Below are positions 1-8,507 of a DNA stretch of 64,000 nt, in pieces. The notes below the pieces were generated by a model that made no database searches, was not told the origin of the DNA, and saw nothing but the letters and a program-made list of their open reading frames with translations. Position 1 is the first letter of the stretch, and each line of letters starts with the position of its first letter. Origin of the DNA: Streptomyces sp. cf386 (GTDB lineage: Bacteria > Actinomycetota > Actinomycetes > Streptomycetales > Streptomycetaceae); NCBI RefSeq assembly GCF_900103585.1, contig NZ_FNHV01000034.1, positions 1-64,000 on the forward strand, written 5' to 3'. The translations under genes were made by a program, and so were the position numbers.

Positions 1-2
1 CG

Positions 3-725
3 CTGGACCGGCGTCTGCTGCAGAAGTACGGCAAGGCGACGCCCGAGGCCCTGGTCGAGTCGGCCCTGTGGGAGGCGTCGCTCTTCGAGGAGCACGACTT
101 CCGGGACATCAAGATCTCGGTCAAGCACAATGACCCGGTCGTGATGATCGAGGCGTACCGCCAGCTGGCCGCGCAGTGCGACTACCCCCTCCACCTCGGT
201 GTGACGGAGGCGGGCCCGGCGTTCCAGGGCACGATCAAGTCGGCGGTCGCCTTCGGGGCGCTGCTGGCGCAGGGCATCGGCGACACGATCCGCGTCTCCC
301 TGTCGGCCCCGCCGGTCGAGGAGGTCAAGGTCGGCATCCAGATCCTGGAGTCCCTGAACCTCAGGCAGCGCGGCCTGGAGATCGTCTCCTGCCCGTCCTG
401 CGGCCGTGCCCAGGTCGACGTCTACAAGCTGGCCGACGAGGTCACGGCCGGCCTGGAGGGCATGGAAGTGCCGTTGCGCGTGGCCGTCATGGGATGTGTG
501 GTCAACGGCCCCGGCGAGGCCCGCGAGGCGGACCTCGGCGTCGCCTCCGGCAACGGCAAGGGCCAGATCTTCGTCAAGGGCGAGGTCATCAAGACCGTCC
601 CCGAATCCAAGATCGTCGAGACGCTGATCGAAGAGGCGATGAAGATCGCCGAGCAGATGGAGCAGGACGGGGCCGCATCGGGCGCCCCCGCCGTCACGGG
701 GAAACCGGCAGTGACGGTGAGTTGA
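3..725 (+). CDS. ispG: 4-hydroxy-3-methylbut-2-enyl diphosphate synthase (partial, 5' end outside window)
   Basis: C-terminal 240 residues of IspG (GcpE), the [4Fe-4S] enzyme that reductively opens MEcPP to HMBPP in the MEP isoprenoid pathway. The reading frame is open from base 3, so the gene starts upstream of the window. The cluster ligands are visible: CPSCGR around 391-408 and the MGCVVNGPGEA motif around 490-522, the family's conserved C-terminal signature. A short Ala/Pro/Val-rich tail follows. It lies 31 bp upstream of dxs on the same strand, so two MEP enzymes are co-transcribed beside hopanoid genes and probably supply extra C5 units for them. Identification is secure; only the N-terminal barrel is missing. 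Confidence 0.97.
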   Translation: MDRRLLQKYGKATPEALVESALWEASLFEEHDFRDIKISVKHNDPVVMIEAYRQLAAQCDYPLHLGVTEAGPAFQGTIKSAVAFGALLAQGIGDTIRVSLSAPPVEEVKVGIQILESLNLRQRGLEIVSCPSCGRAQVDVYKLADEVTAGLEGMEVPLRVAVMGCVVNGPGEAREADLGVASGNGKGQIFVKGEVIKTVPESKIVETLIEEAMKIAEQMEQDGAASGAPAVTGKPAVTVS

Positions 726-756
726 ACCAAGGCACGGACCGAGAGGGGGCCCGAGC

Positions 757-2664
757 GTGACGATTCTGGAGAGCATCCGGGGACCACGCGACCTGAAGGC
801 GCTGTCCGAGGCGGAACTCGGTGAACTGTCCGACGAGATCAGGGAGTTCCTGGTGCACGCGGTCGCCAGGACCGGCGGACATCTCGGGCCCAACCTGGGG
901 GTGGTGGAACTCTCCATCGCACTCCACCGGGTCTTCGAGTCACCGGTCGACCGCATCGTCTGGGACACCGGTCACCAGAGCTACGTACACAAGCTTCTGA
1001 CGGGACGTCAGGACTTTTCGAAGCTGCGGGGCAAGGGCGGCCTGTCCGGGTATCCCTCGCGCGAGGAGTCCGAGCACGACATCGTCGAGAACAGCCACGC
1101 CTCCACCGCGCTCGGCTGGGCCGACGGGCTCGCCAAGGCCCGTCAGGTGCAGGGGGACAAGGGGCATGTCGTCGCGGTGATCGGCGACGGGGCGCTGACC
1201 GGCGGCATGGCCTGGGAGGCGCTCAACAACATCGCGGCGGCCAAGGACCGGCCGCTGATCATCGTCGTCAACGACAACGAGCGGTCGTACGCGCCCACCA
1301 TCGGGGGCCTCGCCAACCACCTGGCCACCCTGCGCACGACGGACAGCTACGAGAAGGTCCTGGCCTGGGGGAAGGACGTGCTGCTGCGGACCCCGCTCGT
1401 GGGCAGCACGATCTACGAGTCCCTGCACGGGGCGAAGAAGGGGTTCAAGGACGCCTTCGCGCCGCAGGGCATGTTCGAGGATCTCGGGCTGAAGTACGTC
1501 GGTCCGATCGACGGGCACGACATCGGGGCAGTCGAGTCCGCCCTGCGCAGGGCCAAGCGCTTCCACGGGCCGGTGCTGATCCACTGCCTCACGGAGAAGG
1601 GGCGCGGCTACGAACCCGCCCTCGCCCACGAGGAGGACCACTTCCACACCGTCGGCGTGATGGACCCGCTGACCTGCGAGCCGCTCGCCCCCTCGAACGG
1701 GCCGTCCTGGACCTCGGTGTTCGGCGACGAGATCGTGCGGATCGGCGAGGAGCGGGAAGACGTCGTGGCGATCACGGCGGCCATGCTGCATCCCGTCGGT
1801 CTTGGCAAGTTCGCGGAGCGGTTCCCGGACCGGGTCTGGGACGTCGGAATCGCCGAGCAGCACGCGGCCGTGTCGGCTGCCGGGCTCGCCACGGGCGGGG
1901 TGCATCCGGTCGTCGCCATCTACGCCACGTTCCTGAACCGCGCCTTCGACCAGTTGCTGATGGACGTCGCGCTGCACCGCTGCGGAGTGACGTTCGTGCT
2001 GGACCGCGCCGGCGTCACGGGCGCCGACGGGGCCTCCCACAACGGCATGTGGGACATGTCGATCCTCCAGGTCGTGCCAGGCCTCAGGATCGCCGCCCCG
2101 CGCGACGCGGACCAGCTGCGGGCGCAGCTGCGCGAGGCCGTGGCCGTCGACGACGCGCCGACGCTCGTACGGTTCCCGAAGGAGTCGGTCGGGCCGTCGA
2201 TCCCGGCGGTCGACCGGGTGGGCGGGCTGGACGTGCTGCACCGGGACGCGGGCGAACCGGACGTCCTGCTGGTCGCCGTCGGCGTGATGGCTCCGGTGTG
2301 CCTCCAGGCTGCCGAACTGCTGCAGGCACGCGGCATCAACTGCACCGTCGTCGACCCCCGTTGGGTCAAACCGGTCGACCCCGCGCTCGCGCCCCTCGCC
2401 GCACAGCACCGGCTGGTGGCCGTCGTCGAGGACAACAGCCGGTCCTCCGGAGTCGGCGCCGCCGTGGCGCTGGCGCTGGGCGATGCCGAAGTCGACGTGC
2501 CCGTACGGCGGTTCGGCATCCCGGAGCAGTTCCTCGCGCACGCCAAGCGGGGCGAGGTGCTGGCCGACATCGGGCTCACGCCCGTGGAGGTCGCCGGACG
2601 GATCAGCGCGAGCCTCGCCCTCAAGGAGGCCGAGGTCGTGTCAGTCAAGGAGAAGGCCGAATGA
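757..2664 (+). CDS. dxs: 1-deoxy-D-xylulose-5-phosphate synthase
   Basis: 635-residue thiamine-diphosphate enzyme making DXP from pyruvate and glyceraldehyde-3-phosphate, the entry step of the MEP pathway. The ThDP-binding GDGALTGG motif is near residue 137, with the His of TGHQSYVHK near 72. The catalytic Glu lies in GIAEQHAA near 365, and the transketolase pyrimidine-binding domain holds DRAGVTGADG near 415. The C-terminal transketolase domain is complete; length is normal for Dxs. The GTG start at 757 follows a purine-rich GAGAGGGGG site. The gene ends in a 4-bp ATGA overlap with the aminotransferase gene, which indicates translational coupling. It is probably a second, cluster-dedicated Dxs, as in other streptomycetes, but a paralogue cannot be checked here. 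Confidence 0.97.
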   Translation: MTILESIRGPRDLKALSEAELGELSDEIREFLVHAVARTGGHLGPNLGVVELSIALHRVFESPVDRIVWDTGHQSYVHKLLTGRQDFSKLRGKGGLSGYPSREESEHDIVENSHASTALGWADGLAKARQVQGDKGHVVAVIGDGALTGGMAWEALNNIAAAKDRPLIIVVNDNERSYAPTIGGLANHLATLRTTDSYEKVLAWGKDVLLRTPLVGSTIYESLHGAKKGFKDAFAPQGMFEDLGLKYVGPIDGHDIGAVESALRRAKRFHGPVLIHCLTEKGRGYEPALAHEEDHFHTVGVMDPLTCEPLAPSNGPSWTSVFGDEIVRIGEEREDVVAITAAMLHPVGLGKFAERFPDRVWDVGIAEQHAAVSAAGLATGGVHPVVAIYATFLNRAFDQLLMDVALHRCGVTFVLDRAGVTGADGASHNGMWDMSILQVVPGLRIAAPRDADQLRAQLREAVAVDDAPTLVRFPKESVGPSIPAVDRVGGLDVLHRDAGEPDVLLVAVGVMAPVCLQAAELLQARGINCTVVDPRWVKPVDPALAPLAAQHRLVAVVEDNSRSSGVGAAVALALGDAEVDVPVRRFGIPEQFLAHAKRGEVLADIGLTPVEVAGRISASLALKEAEVVSVKEKAE

Positions 2665-4046
2665 CCACGGAGTTCGACCTCGGCAGACTCCTCGCCGAGC
2701 GCGGAGCCGAGCGCTACGAGCTGCACAGCAGGTACCTCAACCACCAGCTCCCGCGCATGCTGCACACCATCGGCTTCGACAAGGTCTACGAGCGGGCCGA
2801 GGGCGCCTATTTCTGGGACGCCGACGGCGACGACCACCTGGACATGCTCGCCGGATTCGGGGTGATGGGGCTGGGGCGCCACCACCCCGTCGTCCGCAAG
2901 GCGCTGCACGACGTCCTCGACGCCTCCCTCGCCGACCTCACCCGCTTCGACTGCCAGCCGCTGCCCGGGCTGCTGGCGGAGAAGCTGCTCGCGCACAGCC
3001 CCCACCTGGACCGGGTGTTCTTCGGCAACAGCGGGACGGAGGCGGTGGAGACCGCGCTGAAGTTCGCGCGGTTCGTCACCGGGAGGCCGCGGATCCTGTA
3101 CTGCGACCACGCCTTCCACGGGCTGACCACGGGCTCCCTGTCCGTGAACGGCGAGTCCGGCTTCCGGGACGGCTTCGCCCCGCTGCTGCCGGACACGGCC
3201 GTCCCGCTCGGCGATCTCGACGCCCTGGCAAGGGAGTTGAAGAAGGGGGATGTGGCGGCGCTCATCGTCGAGCCGATCCAGGGCAAGGGGGTGCACGAGG
3301 CCCCGCCCGGATATCTGCGGGCCGCCCAGGAACTGCTGCACCGGCACAAGGCGCTGCTCATCGCCGACGAGGTGCAGACGGGTCTTGGCCGGACCGGCGA
3401 CTTCTACGCCTACCAGCACGAGGACGGTGTCGAGCCGGACCTGGTGTGCGTGGCCAAGGCGCTGTCCGGCGGGTATGTGCCGGTGGGCGCGACCCTCGGC
3501 AAGGACTGGATCTTCAAGAAGGTCTACTCGTCGATGGACCGTGTACTGGTCCACTCGGCGAGCTTCGGGTCCAACGCGCAGGCCATGGCGGCCGGGCTGG
3601 CCGTGCTGTCCGTCATCGAGAACGAGCAGATCGTCGCGAACGCGAGGGCGACCGGGGAGCAGCTGAAGTCCCGGCTCGCGGCGCTGATCGACAAGTACGA
3701 GCTGCTCGCCGACGTCCGCGGCCGGGGCCTCATGGTCGGCATCGAGTTCGGCCGTCCCGACTCACTGAAGCTGCGCAGCCGTTGGGCCATGCTGCAGGCC
3801 GCGCGCAAGGGCCTCTTCGCCCAGATGGTCGTCGTACCGCTGCTGCGGCGGCACCGGATCCTCACCCAGGTCTCCGGCGACCACCTGGAGGTGATCAAGC
3901 TGATCCCGCCGCTGATCATCGGGGAGCGGGAGGTGGACCGGTTTGTGGACGCCTTCACGGATGTGATGGATGACGCGCACAGTGGCGGCGGGCTGATGTG
4001 GGACTTCGGGAAGACACTGATCAAGCAGGCGGTCGCCAACCGGTGA
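2661..4046 (+). CDS. hpnO: class-III aminotransferase of the hopanoid operon (HpnO-like)
   Basis: 461-residue fold-type I PLP aminotransferase (acetylornithine/ornithine aminotransferase family). Visible landmarks are the phosphate-binding SGTEA near residue 116, the ADEVQTGLGRTG stretch (PLP Asp) near 234-246, and the Schiff-base Lys in VAKALSGGYVP near 265. It is about 50 residues longer than plain ornithine aminotransferases. Context points to HpnO: it is coupled to dxs and ispG, the arrangement I know from Streptomyces hopanoid clusters, where this enzyme aminates ribosylhopane to 35-aminobacteriohopane-32,33,34-triol. Family assignment is firm; the hopanoid substrate is inferred from context because the squalene-hopene cyclase would lie upstream of the window. 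Confidence 0.85.
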   Translation: MTTEFDLGRLLAERGAERYELHSRYLNHQLPRMLHTIGFDKVYERAEGAYFWDADGDDHLDMLAGFGVMGLGRHHPVVRKALHDVLDASLADLTRFDCQPLPGLLAEKLLAHSPHLDRVFFGNSGTEAVETALKFARFVTGRPRILYCDHAFHGLTTGSLSVNGESGFRDGFAPLLPDTAVPLGDLDALARELKKGDVAALIVEPIQGKGVHEAPPGYLRAAQELLHRHKALLIADEVQTGLGRTGDFYAYQHEDGVEPDLVCVAKALSGGYVPVGATLGKDWIFKKVYSSMDRVLVHSASFGSNAQAMAAGLAVLSVIENEQIVANARATGEQLKSRLAALIDKYELLADVRGRGLMVGIEFGRPDSLKLRSRWAMLQAARKGLFAQMVVVPLLRRHRILTQVSGDHLEVIKLIPPLIIGEREVDRFVDAFTDVMDDAHSGGGLMWDFGKTLIKQAVANR

Positions 4047-4095
4047 GGGCCGGGTAGCGGGTCCTGGCGCGCCCGCGGTCGTAGCATGCCTGCTT

Positions 4096-4130
4096 TTGCC
4101 TCTGAGGCAAGAAATTTGCCGCAGAGGCAA
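4096..4130. promoter_or_regulatory. tandem palindromic operator upstream of XRE-cupin gene
   Basis: Two related inverted repeats. 4096-4110 is a perfect TTGCCTC-T-GAGGCAA palindrome. 4116-4130 is TTGCC-N5-GGCAA in the same register. Their starts are 20 bp apart, about two helical turns, so two dimers would bind the same DNA face. They end 12 bp before the regulator start at 4143. An autoregulatory operator for the XRE-cupin protein, possibly overlapping its promoter, is the simplest reading. Confidence 0.7.
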
Positions 4131-4142
4131 GGCTGCGGCTGA

Positions 4143-4829
4143 ATGGAGCGCATGAGCTCTCCCGAGACCGAGCCACGGCCGGGGGCCGAACGGCCGCCCA
4201 TGGCCGAGCCGGAGCCCGATGCCGAGCCGACGGATGGGCCGGCCGAGGCCCTGCCCGTCGTCGCGCCCCAGCTCCGTGCCCTGCGGCGCCGTGCCTCCCT
4301 CACCCTGGAGGCCGCGGCGCGTGCCGCAGGGCTGTCGCCCGCCCATCTCTCCCGACTGGAGACCGGGCAGCGCCAGCCCTCGCTGCCGATGCTGCTCGCG
4401 CTCGCGCGTATCTACGGTACGACCGTATCCGAGCTGCTCGGCGAGACGGTGGCCGACCGGGACGCCGTCGTGCGGGCCGCGGACATGGAGCCGACCGCGG
4501 CGGGCGGTTGGACGTACTGGCAGGCGGGCGCGCCCGGGCGCGGGATGCAGGCCCTGCGCGTCCATGTGCCGTACGGCTCGCAGGGCGACATCGTGCGCGT
4601 GCATCCCGGTGAGGAGTGGCTCTACGTCCTCGAAGGGCGGCTGCGGCTGCGGCTCGGGGACACCACGCACCGGCTCGCGCCCGGCGACAGCGCGCACTTC
4701 GACTCGCTCACCCCGCACCGCATCGCCGCCCTGGACCGGGGCGGGGTCGAGCTCCTCTTCGTCCACACCCTGCTGCAGAGCCCCACGGCCACCCTGTGCC
4801 TGGGCCCCACCCCTGGAGAGATGCCATGA
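4143..4829 (+). CDS. XRE-family regulator with C-terminal cupin sensor
   Basis: 228 residues. An acidic, proline-rich N-terminus (about 35 residues) precedes a helix-turn-helix (LRRRASLTLEAAARAAGLSPAHLSRLETGQRQPSLPML as the recognisable XRE pattern, residues 44-81). A cupin beta-barrel follows, with HPGEEWLYVLEG near 157 and LAPGDSAHFD near 178. This is the PuuR/HipB-cupin type of one-component repressor that senses a small ligand. An alternative in-frame ATG lies 9 bp downstream, and neither start has a good ribosome site. The stop overlaps the next small gene by ATGA. In related genomes this gene closes the hopanoid cluster, so it may control it; that role is inferred. Confidence 0.85.
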   Translation: MERMSSPETEPRPGAERPPMAEPEPDAEPTDGPAEALPVVAPQLRALRRRASLTLEAAARAAGLSPAHLSRLETGQRQPSLPMLLALARIYGTTVSELLGETVADRDAVVRAADMEPTAAGGWTYWQAGAPGRGMQALRVHVPYGSQGDIVRVHPGEEWLYVLEGRLRLRLGDTTHRLAPGDSAHFDSLTPHRIAALDRGGVELLFVHTLLQSPTATLCLGPTPGEMP

Positions 4830-4945
4830 GCGACCTGGAGGAGAAGTTCCCGCGTGCCCTGTGGGTGCGGCTCATCATCTATATCGCGGTGGGGCATGTC
4901 TTCGCCGCCTTCATCTACCTGCTGTTCGAGGTGGGCGCGAAGTAG
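4826..4945 (+). CDS. 39-residue single-helix membrane protein
   Basis: A tiny ORF starting inside the stop of the XRE-cupin gene (ATGA overlap), so it is certainly translated with it if at all. It encodes an acidic N-terminus (SDLEEKF), then one hydrophobic helix at about residues 12-35 (IIYIAVGHVFAAFIYLLFEV), and ends GAK. The gene order hopanoid operon - XRE-cupin - small membrane protein is, from memory, conserved in Streptomyces, and I believe the family is a DUF (possibly DUF6126). No function is known to me; a membrane partner for hopanoid-rich membranes or for the regulator is speculation. Confidence 0.75.
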   Translation: MSDLEEKFPRALWVRLIIYIAVGHVFAAFIYLLFEVGAK

Positions 4946-4972
4946 CCGTGGGAAGCCAGGCGGCGGTCCGCG

Positions 4973-5770
4973 TCAGTCGAGCAGCCGCTCCCGCAGTAGC
5001 TCCCGGGCCTCCGGGGCGATCCGCAGCCCCTGCTCCAGGTAGGTGTCGACGCCGCCCCACGTCTCCTCGATCGTCTCGAAGGCCGCCGTCAGATACTCGG
5101 CCCGTGCGTCGAACAGGGGGCTGAGCAACTCCATGACCTCGGGGGAGTAGGCCGAGGCGTCGCCGCTGCTGCGGTGCACCTTGTAGCGGCGGTGCTTGGC
5201 GTTGGACTCCAGGTAGTCCGCGATGATCGCCTCGCGCTCGACGCCGAGGGCGAGCAGCGTCACGGCGATGGACAGCCCGGCGCGGTCCTTGCCGGCCGCG
5301 CAGTGCATCAGTGCGGGGACGCTGTCCTCCACGAGCGCGTGCAGCACCAGGGAGTGCTCGGCGGTGCGCTCCTTGATGATCGTGCGGTACGAGGCGATCA
5401 TCCGGCCCGCCGCTTTGCCGTCGGCGAGGATCTCCCGCAGCTGGTCGATGTCGCCGTCGCGGACCATCCGCCAGAACTCCGCGCCGTCCGCGGGGTCGCT
5501 CAGCGGCAGGTTCACATTGCGCACGCCCGTCAGCTCGACGTCCGGCCCTTCGAGCTTCTGGTCCGCCGCGTTGCGGAAGTCGAAGATCGTGTGCAGGCCC
5601 AGGGAGTCGAGGAAGGAGGCGTCCTGCTCGGTCGCGTGCGCGAGATGGCCGCTGCGGAACAGCACTCCGTACCGCACCCGCCGTCCGTCCACGGTCGGCA
5701 GGCCGCCCACGTCGCGGAAATTGCGGACTCCGGCCAGCTCGGGCTCGGTCGACGGGATCTGCTGCGTCAC
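4973..5770 (-). CDS. tyrosine-protein phosphatase (Tyr_phosphatase_3 type)
   Basis: 265-residue cytoplasmic phosphatase with an RNFRDVGGLP motif near residue 16 and the Cys-X5-Arg catalytic P-loop HCAAGKDRAG near 158. These are typical of the bacterial PtpB/MptpB-like dual-specificity family acting on phospho-Tyr/Ser/Thr or phosphoinositides. It faces the small membrane gene convergently (27 bp apart) and is divergent from the GH36 gene. It stands alone with no obvious partner. The ATG at 5770 follows a GGAGC site on the minus strand. Substrate cannot be told from sequence. Confidence 0.9.
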   Translation of the reverse strand: MTQQIPSTEPELAGVRNFRDVGGLPTVDGRRVRYGVLFRSGHLAHATEQDASFLDSLGLHTIFDFRNAADQKLEGPDVELTGVRNVNLPLSDPADGAEFWRMVRDGDIDQLREILADGKAAGRMIASYRTIIKERTAEHSLVLHALVEDSVPALMHCAAGKDRAGLSIAVTLLALGVEREAIIADYLESNAKHRRYKVHRSSGDASAYSPEVMELLSPLFDARAEYLTAAFETIEETWGGVDTYLEQGLRIAPEARELLRERLLD

Positions 5771-5950
5771 GGGGGCTCCTCCCAGTCGGCCCCGCCGGCG
5801 CGGCTCGACGGTGCCGCCGACGGGGTGCGCTCTCGACCATACGACATGGATTCCTGGGGCAATGAGTTATCCACAGGCGTTGCATCGGAGGCCCGTGCCC
5901 CTTGATGATGTTGGTGCTTGAGTGGACCTGTTCGAATATGTGAGGGCCTG

Positions 5951-8038
5951 ATGCTGGAGATCTCCGACCGCGGACGCACCTGGGTTCTTTCCGGGCCGAC
6001 CAGCAGTTACGCCCTCCATCTCACGGAGGCCGACGAACTGCTGCACCTTCACTGGGGCCCACGGATCGCGCTAGCCGACGCCGAGGAGCTGGCCGCACGC
6101 CCGCTGCCGGAGTACCGGGGCTTCGAGTCGCAGCTCGACGGGCACGAGGAGTACCCGGTCGAGGGCGGCCCCCGCTTCGTCCGGCCGGCCCTGTCCGTGC
6201 GCACCGAGGAGGGGCGCGGCACCGAGTGGACCTTCGAGGCGTACGAGTCCGGGGGCGCCGAGGGCGCCCAGGGCGAGGAGCTGCGGCTGCGGTTCCGGGA
6301 CGGCGGGCTGGCCATCACGCTGCACTACCGGATGCGCGACGACGTCGTGGAGCGCTGGGTGACCCTGGACAACCAGGGGCCCGACCTGGAGCTGCTGCGC
6401 GCCGACTCCGCCGCCTGGACCCTGCCCGACCGGGAGGACTGGCGGCTGTCCCAGCTGCACGGACGCTGGGCCGCGGAGTCCCGGCTGACGCGGTCGTCCC
6501 TCACCTACGGTGAGAAGGTCATCGGCAGCCGCCGCGGCCACACCGGGCACCCGCTCCTGCCATGGGTCGCGCTCGACACCGACGCCACCGAGGAGCGCGG
6601 TGAGGTGTACGGCTGCGCCCTCGCCTGGTCGGGGTCCTGGCGGATCGCGGTGGCCCAGCTGCCGGACGCGCGCGTGCAGATCACCGGTGGGGTCGGGCAC
6701 GACGACTCGGGTCTGCTGCGGCTGGCGGCGGGGGAGTCGTTCGTGACGCCTGTCTTCGCCGGGTTGTGGAGCGACGGCGGCTTCGGGGGCGCGAGTCGGG
6801 CCTGGCACGCCTACCAGCGCGCGTATGTGATCCCGGACGCCGATCGGGACCGGCCCGTGCTCTTCAACTCCTGGGAGGCGACGGAATTCGACATCTCCGA
6901 GGAGCAGCAGGGCACCCTCGCGCGGCGGGCCGCGGCGATCGGCGTCGAGCTGTTCGTCGTCGACGACGGCTGGTTCGGGGCGCGCACCAGCGACCGCGCC
7001 GGGCTCGGCGACTGGACACCCAACCCGGACCGCTTCCCGTCGGGCCTCAAGCCCCTCGCCGACTACGTGCACGCTCTCGGCATGCAGTTCGGCATCTGGG
7101 TCGAGCCGGAAATGGTCAATCCGGACAGCGAGCTGTACCGAGCCCACCCGGACTGGGCGCAGTACCAAACGGGGCGAAAGCGGACGGAATTCCGCAATCA
7201 ACTCGTACTGAACCTCGCTCGCGACGACGTCCAGGACTATCTCTGGAAGCGGCTGGACGGGCTCCTCTCCAGTGCCCCGATCGACTACGTGAAGTGGGAC
7301 TTCAACCGCTGCTTCAGTGATGCGGGCTGGCCCGGTGAGCCGTATCCGCAGCGGCTCTGGGTCGACCATGTGCGCGCCTTCTACACTCTGTTGGACCGGC
7401 TGCGGGCCGCCCACCCGGGCGTCGCCTTCGAGTCCTGCTCGGGTGGTGGCGGCCGGATCGATCTGGGCGTGCTGAGCCGTACGGACCAGGTGTGGACCTC
7501 CGACAACACCGACCCGCTCGACCGGCTCGCCATCCAGGACGGCTTCAGCCAGATCCATCCGGCGCGGGTCATGGCCGCATGGGTGACCGACAGCCCGAAC
7601 ACCCAGCTCAACGGCCGGGTCAGCTCGCTCCGGTTCCGGTTCGTGAGCGCCATGGCAGGGGTGCTCGGCGTCGGCGGTGACCTGACGCAATGGGCCGAGG
7701 AGGAGCTTGCCGAGGCGCGGGAATGGGTGGAGCTCTACAAGGAGATCCGGCCCCTCGTGCAGCGCGGGGACCTCTACAGGCTGCGGCCCCCGAGGGGCGG
7801 GCTGAGCGCGGTGCAGTACGTGCTCGGCGACGAGACGGTCGTCCTCGCCTGGCTCCAGGCGCAGAGCTACGGCGAGGCCGTGCCGGCGCTGCGGCTGCGT
7901 GGACTCGATCCGGCAGCATCGTACGAATGCCGCGAAACGGGCGAAGTTCACCGAGGTGCCGTTTTGCTGCATCACGGACTTCGCGCCGATTTGCGCGGTG
8001 ACCTCGATGCGACGGTTATCCGCCTGCGTCGCATCTAG
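5951..8038 (+). CDS. GH36 alpha-galactosidase
   Basis: 695-residue glycoside hydrolase family 36 enzyme that removes terminal alpha-1,6-galactose from melibiose, raffinose or galactomannan. An N-terminal beta-sandwich (about 1-300) precedes the TIM barrel. The barrel carries VDDGWFG near 334, the nucleophile Asp in VKWDFNR near 448, SCSGGGGRID near 496 and the acid/base Asp in TSDNTDPLDR near 516. There is no signal peptide, so it acts inside the cell on imported oligosaccharides. I chose ATG 5951, 4 nt after a GAGGG site; an upstream TTG at 5918 is open in frame but has no support. No transporter is adjacent. Confidence 0.93.
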   Translation: MLEISDRGRTWVLSGPTSSYALHLTEADELLHLHWGPRIALADAEELAARPLPEYRGFESQLDGHEEYPVEGGPRFVRPALSVRTEEGRGTEWTFEAYESGGAEGAQGEELRLRFRDGGLAITLHYRMRDDVVERWVTLDNQGPDLELLRADSAAWTLPDREDWRLSQLHGRWAAESRLTRSSLTYGEKVIGSRRGHTGHPLLPWVALDTDATEERGEVYGCALAWSGSWRIAVAQLPDARVQITGGVGHDDSGLLRLAAGESFVTPVFAGLWSDGGFGGASRAWHAYQRAYVIPDADRDRPVLFNSWEATEFDISEEQQGTLARRAAAIGVELFVVDDGWFGARTSDRAGLGDWTPNPDRFPSGLKPLADYVHALGMQFGIWVEPEMVNPDSELYRAHPDWAQYQTGRKRTEFRNQLVLNLARDDVQDYLWKRLDGLLSSAPIDYVKWDFNRCFSDAGWPGEPYPQRLWVDHVRAFYTLLDRLRAAHPGVAFESCSGGGGRIDLGVLSRTDQVWTSDNTDPLDRLAIQDGFSQIHPARVMAAWVTDSPNTQLNGRVSSLRFRFVSAMAGVLGVGGDLTQWAEEELAEAREWVELYKEIRPLVQRGDLYRLRPPRGGLSAVQYVLGDETVVLAWLQAQSYGEAVPALRLRGLDPAASYECRETGEVHRGAVLLHHGLRADLRGDLDATVIRLRRI

Positions 8039-8317
8039 GGTTTCTGTCCGAATTGGCGCCTTCATTCCAACTCGCTCTGAAGCAAAGGGAGCTGGAGCGG
8101 TGTCACGTGAGGAGCGTCATATTCGTGACCGTGCGTCGCTCGTCATGTTCACGTAATTCACATGCTTTTCAAGGGGTTTTGAGTCGGGCGACGTACCCAT
8201 AATTCACGCAGGGTCACCGGTAATTCCCACAAGGGATCAACAGGAACGCATTCGGACGGAACCTCTCACTTGTTCCCATGCGTCTTCCTCGCTTACGTTC
8301 GCCACCAATCCGGACGG
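8039..8317. other. non-coding region upstream of riboswitch
   Basis: No gene is supported here. It is AT-richer than its surroundings (for example around 8130-8170 and 8195-8230) and should contain the promoter of the riboswitch-controlled peptidase transcript. I could not pick out a convincing -35/-10 pair or operator. Confidence 0.5.
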
Positions 8318-8496
8318 ACGCCTAATCCTGCCGCCGACTGGATCCCGCGCAAACTCACCCGTGTACGGCAGGAGCGGGGGACCCACAGGTAGAACCGCCT
8401 GTTCCGGTCTCCGGAACGGCTTGGGGTCAAGTCGCGTCCCCACGCGACCGGGCATCTCCAGCCCGCACCCGACAGCTCACCTCGCAGGCGCCGGAG
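8318..8496 (+). ncRNA. c-di-AMP riboswitch (ydaO/yuaA type)
   Basis: The leader before the LysM/M23 peptidase carries the conserved blocks of the ydaO-yuaA aptamer: taatcctgccgccgactgga near 8323, the purine block gcaggagcgggggaccca near 8365-8382, the cttggggtcaag joint near 8420, and the 3' block agcccgcacccgacagctca followed by cctcgcaggcgccgg at about 8460-8494. Its end lies 12 nt before the start codon, overlapping the GGAGAGG ribosome-binding region. In actinobacteria this class switches off resuscitation-factor and cell-wall hydrolase genes when c-di-AMP is bound. Boundaries are approximate to within about 10 nt. Confidence 0.9.
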
Positions 8497-8507
8497 AGGA
8501 ATTCGCC

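Noticed and set aside
6071..8065. A 664-codon minus-strand frame antisense to the alpha-galactosidase
   Set aside because: GC-bias shadow of a confidently identified GH36 gene.
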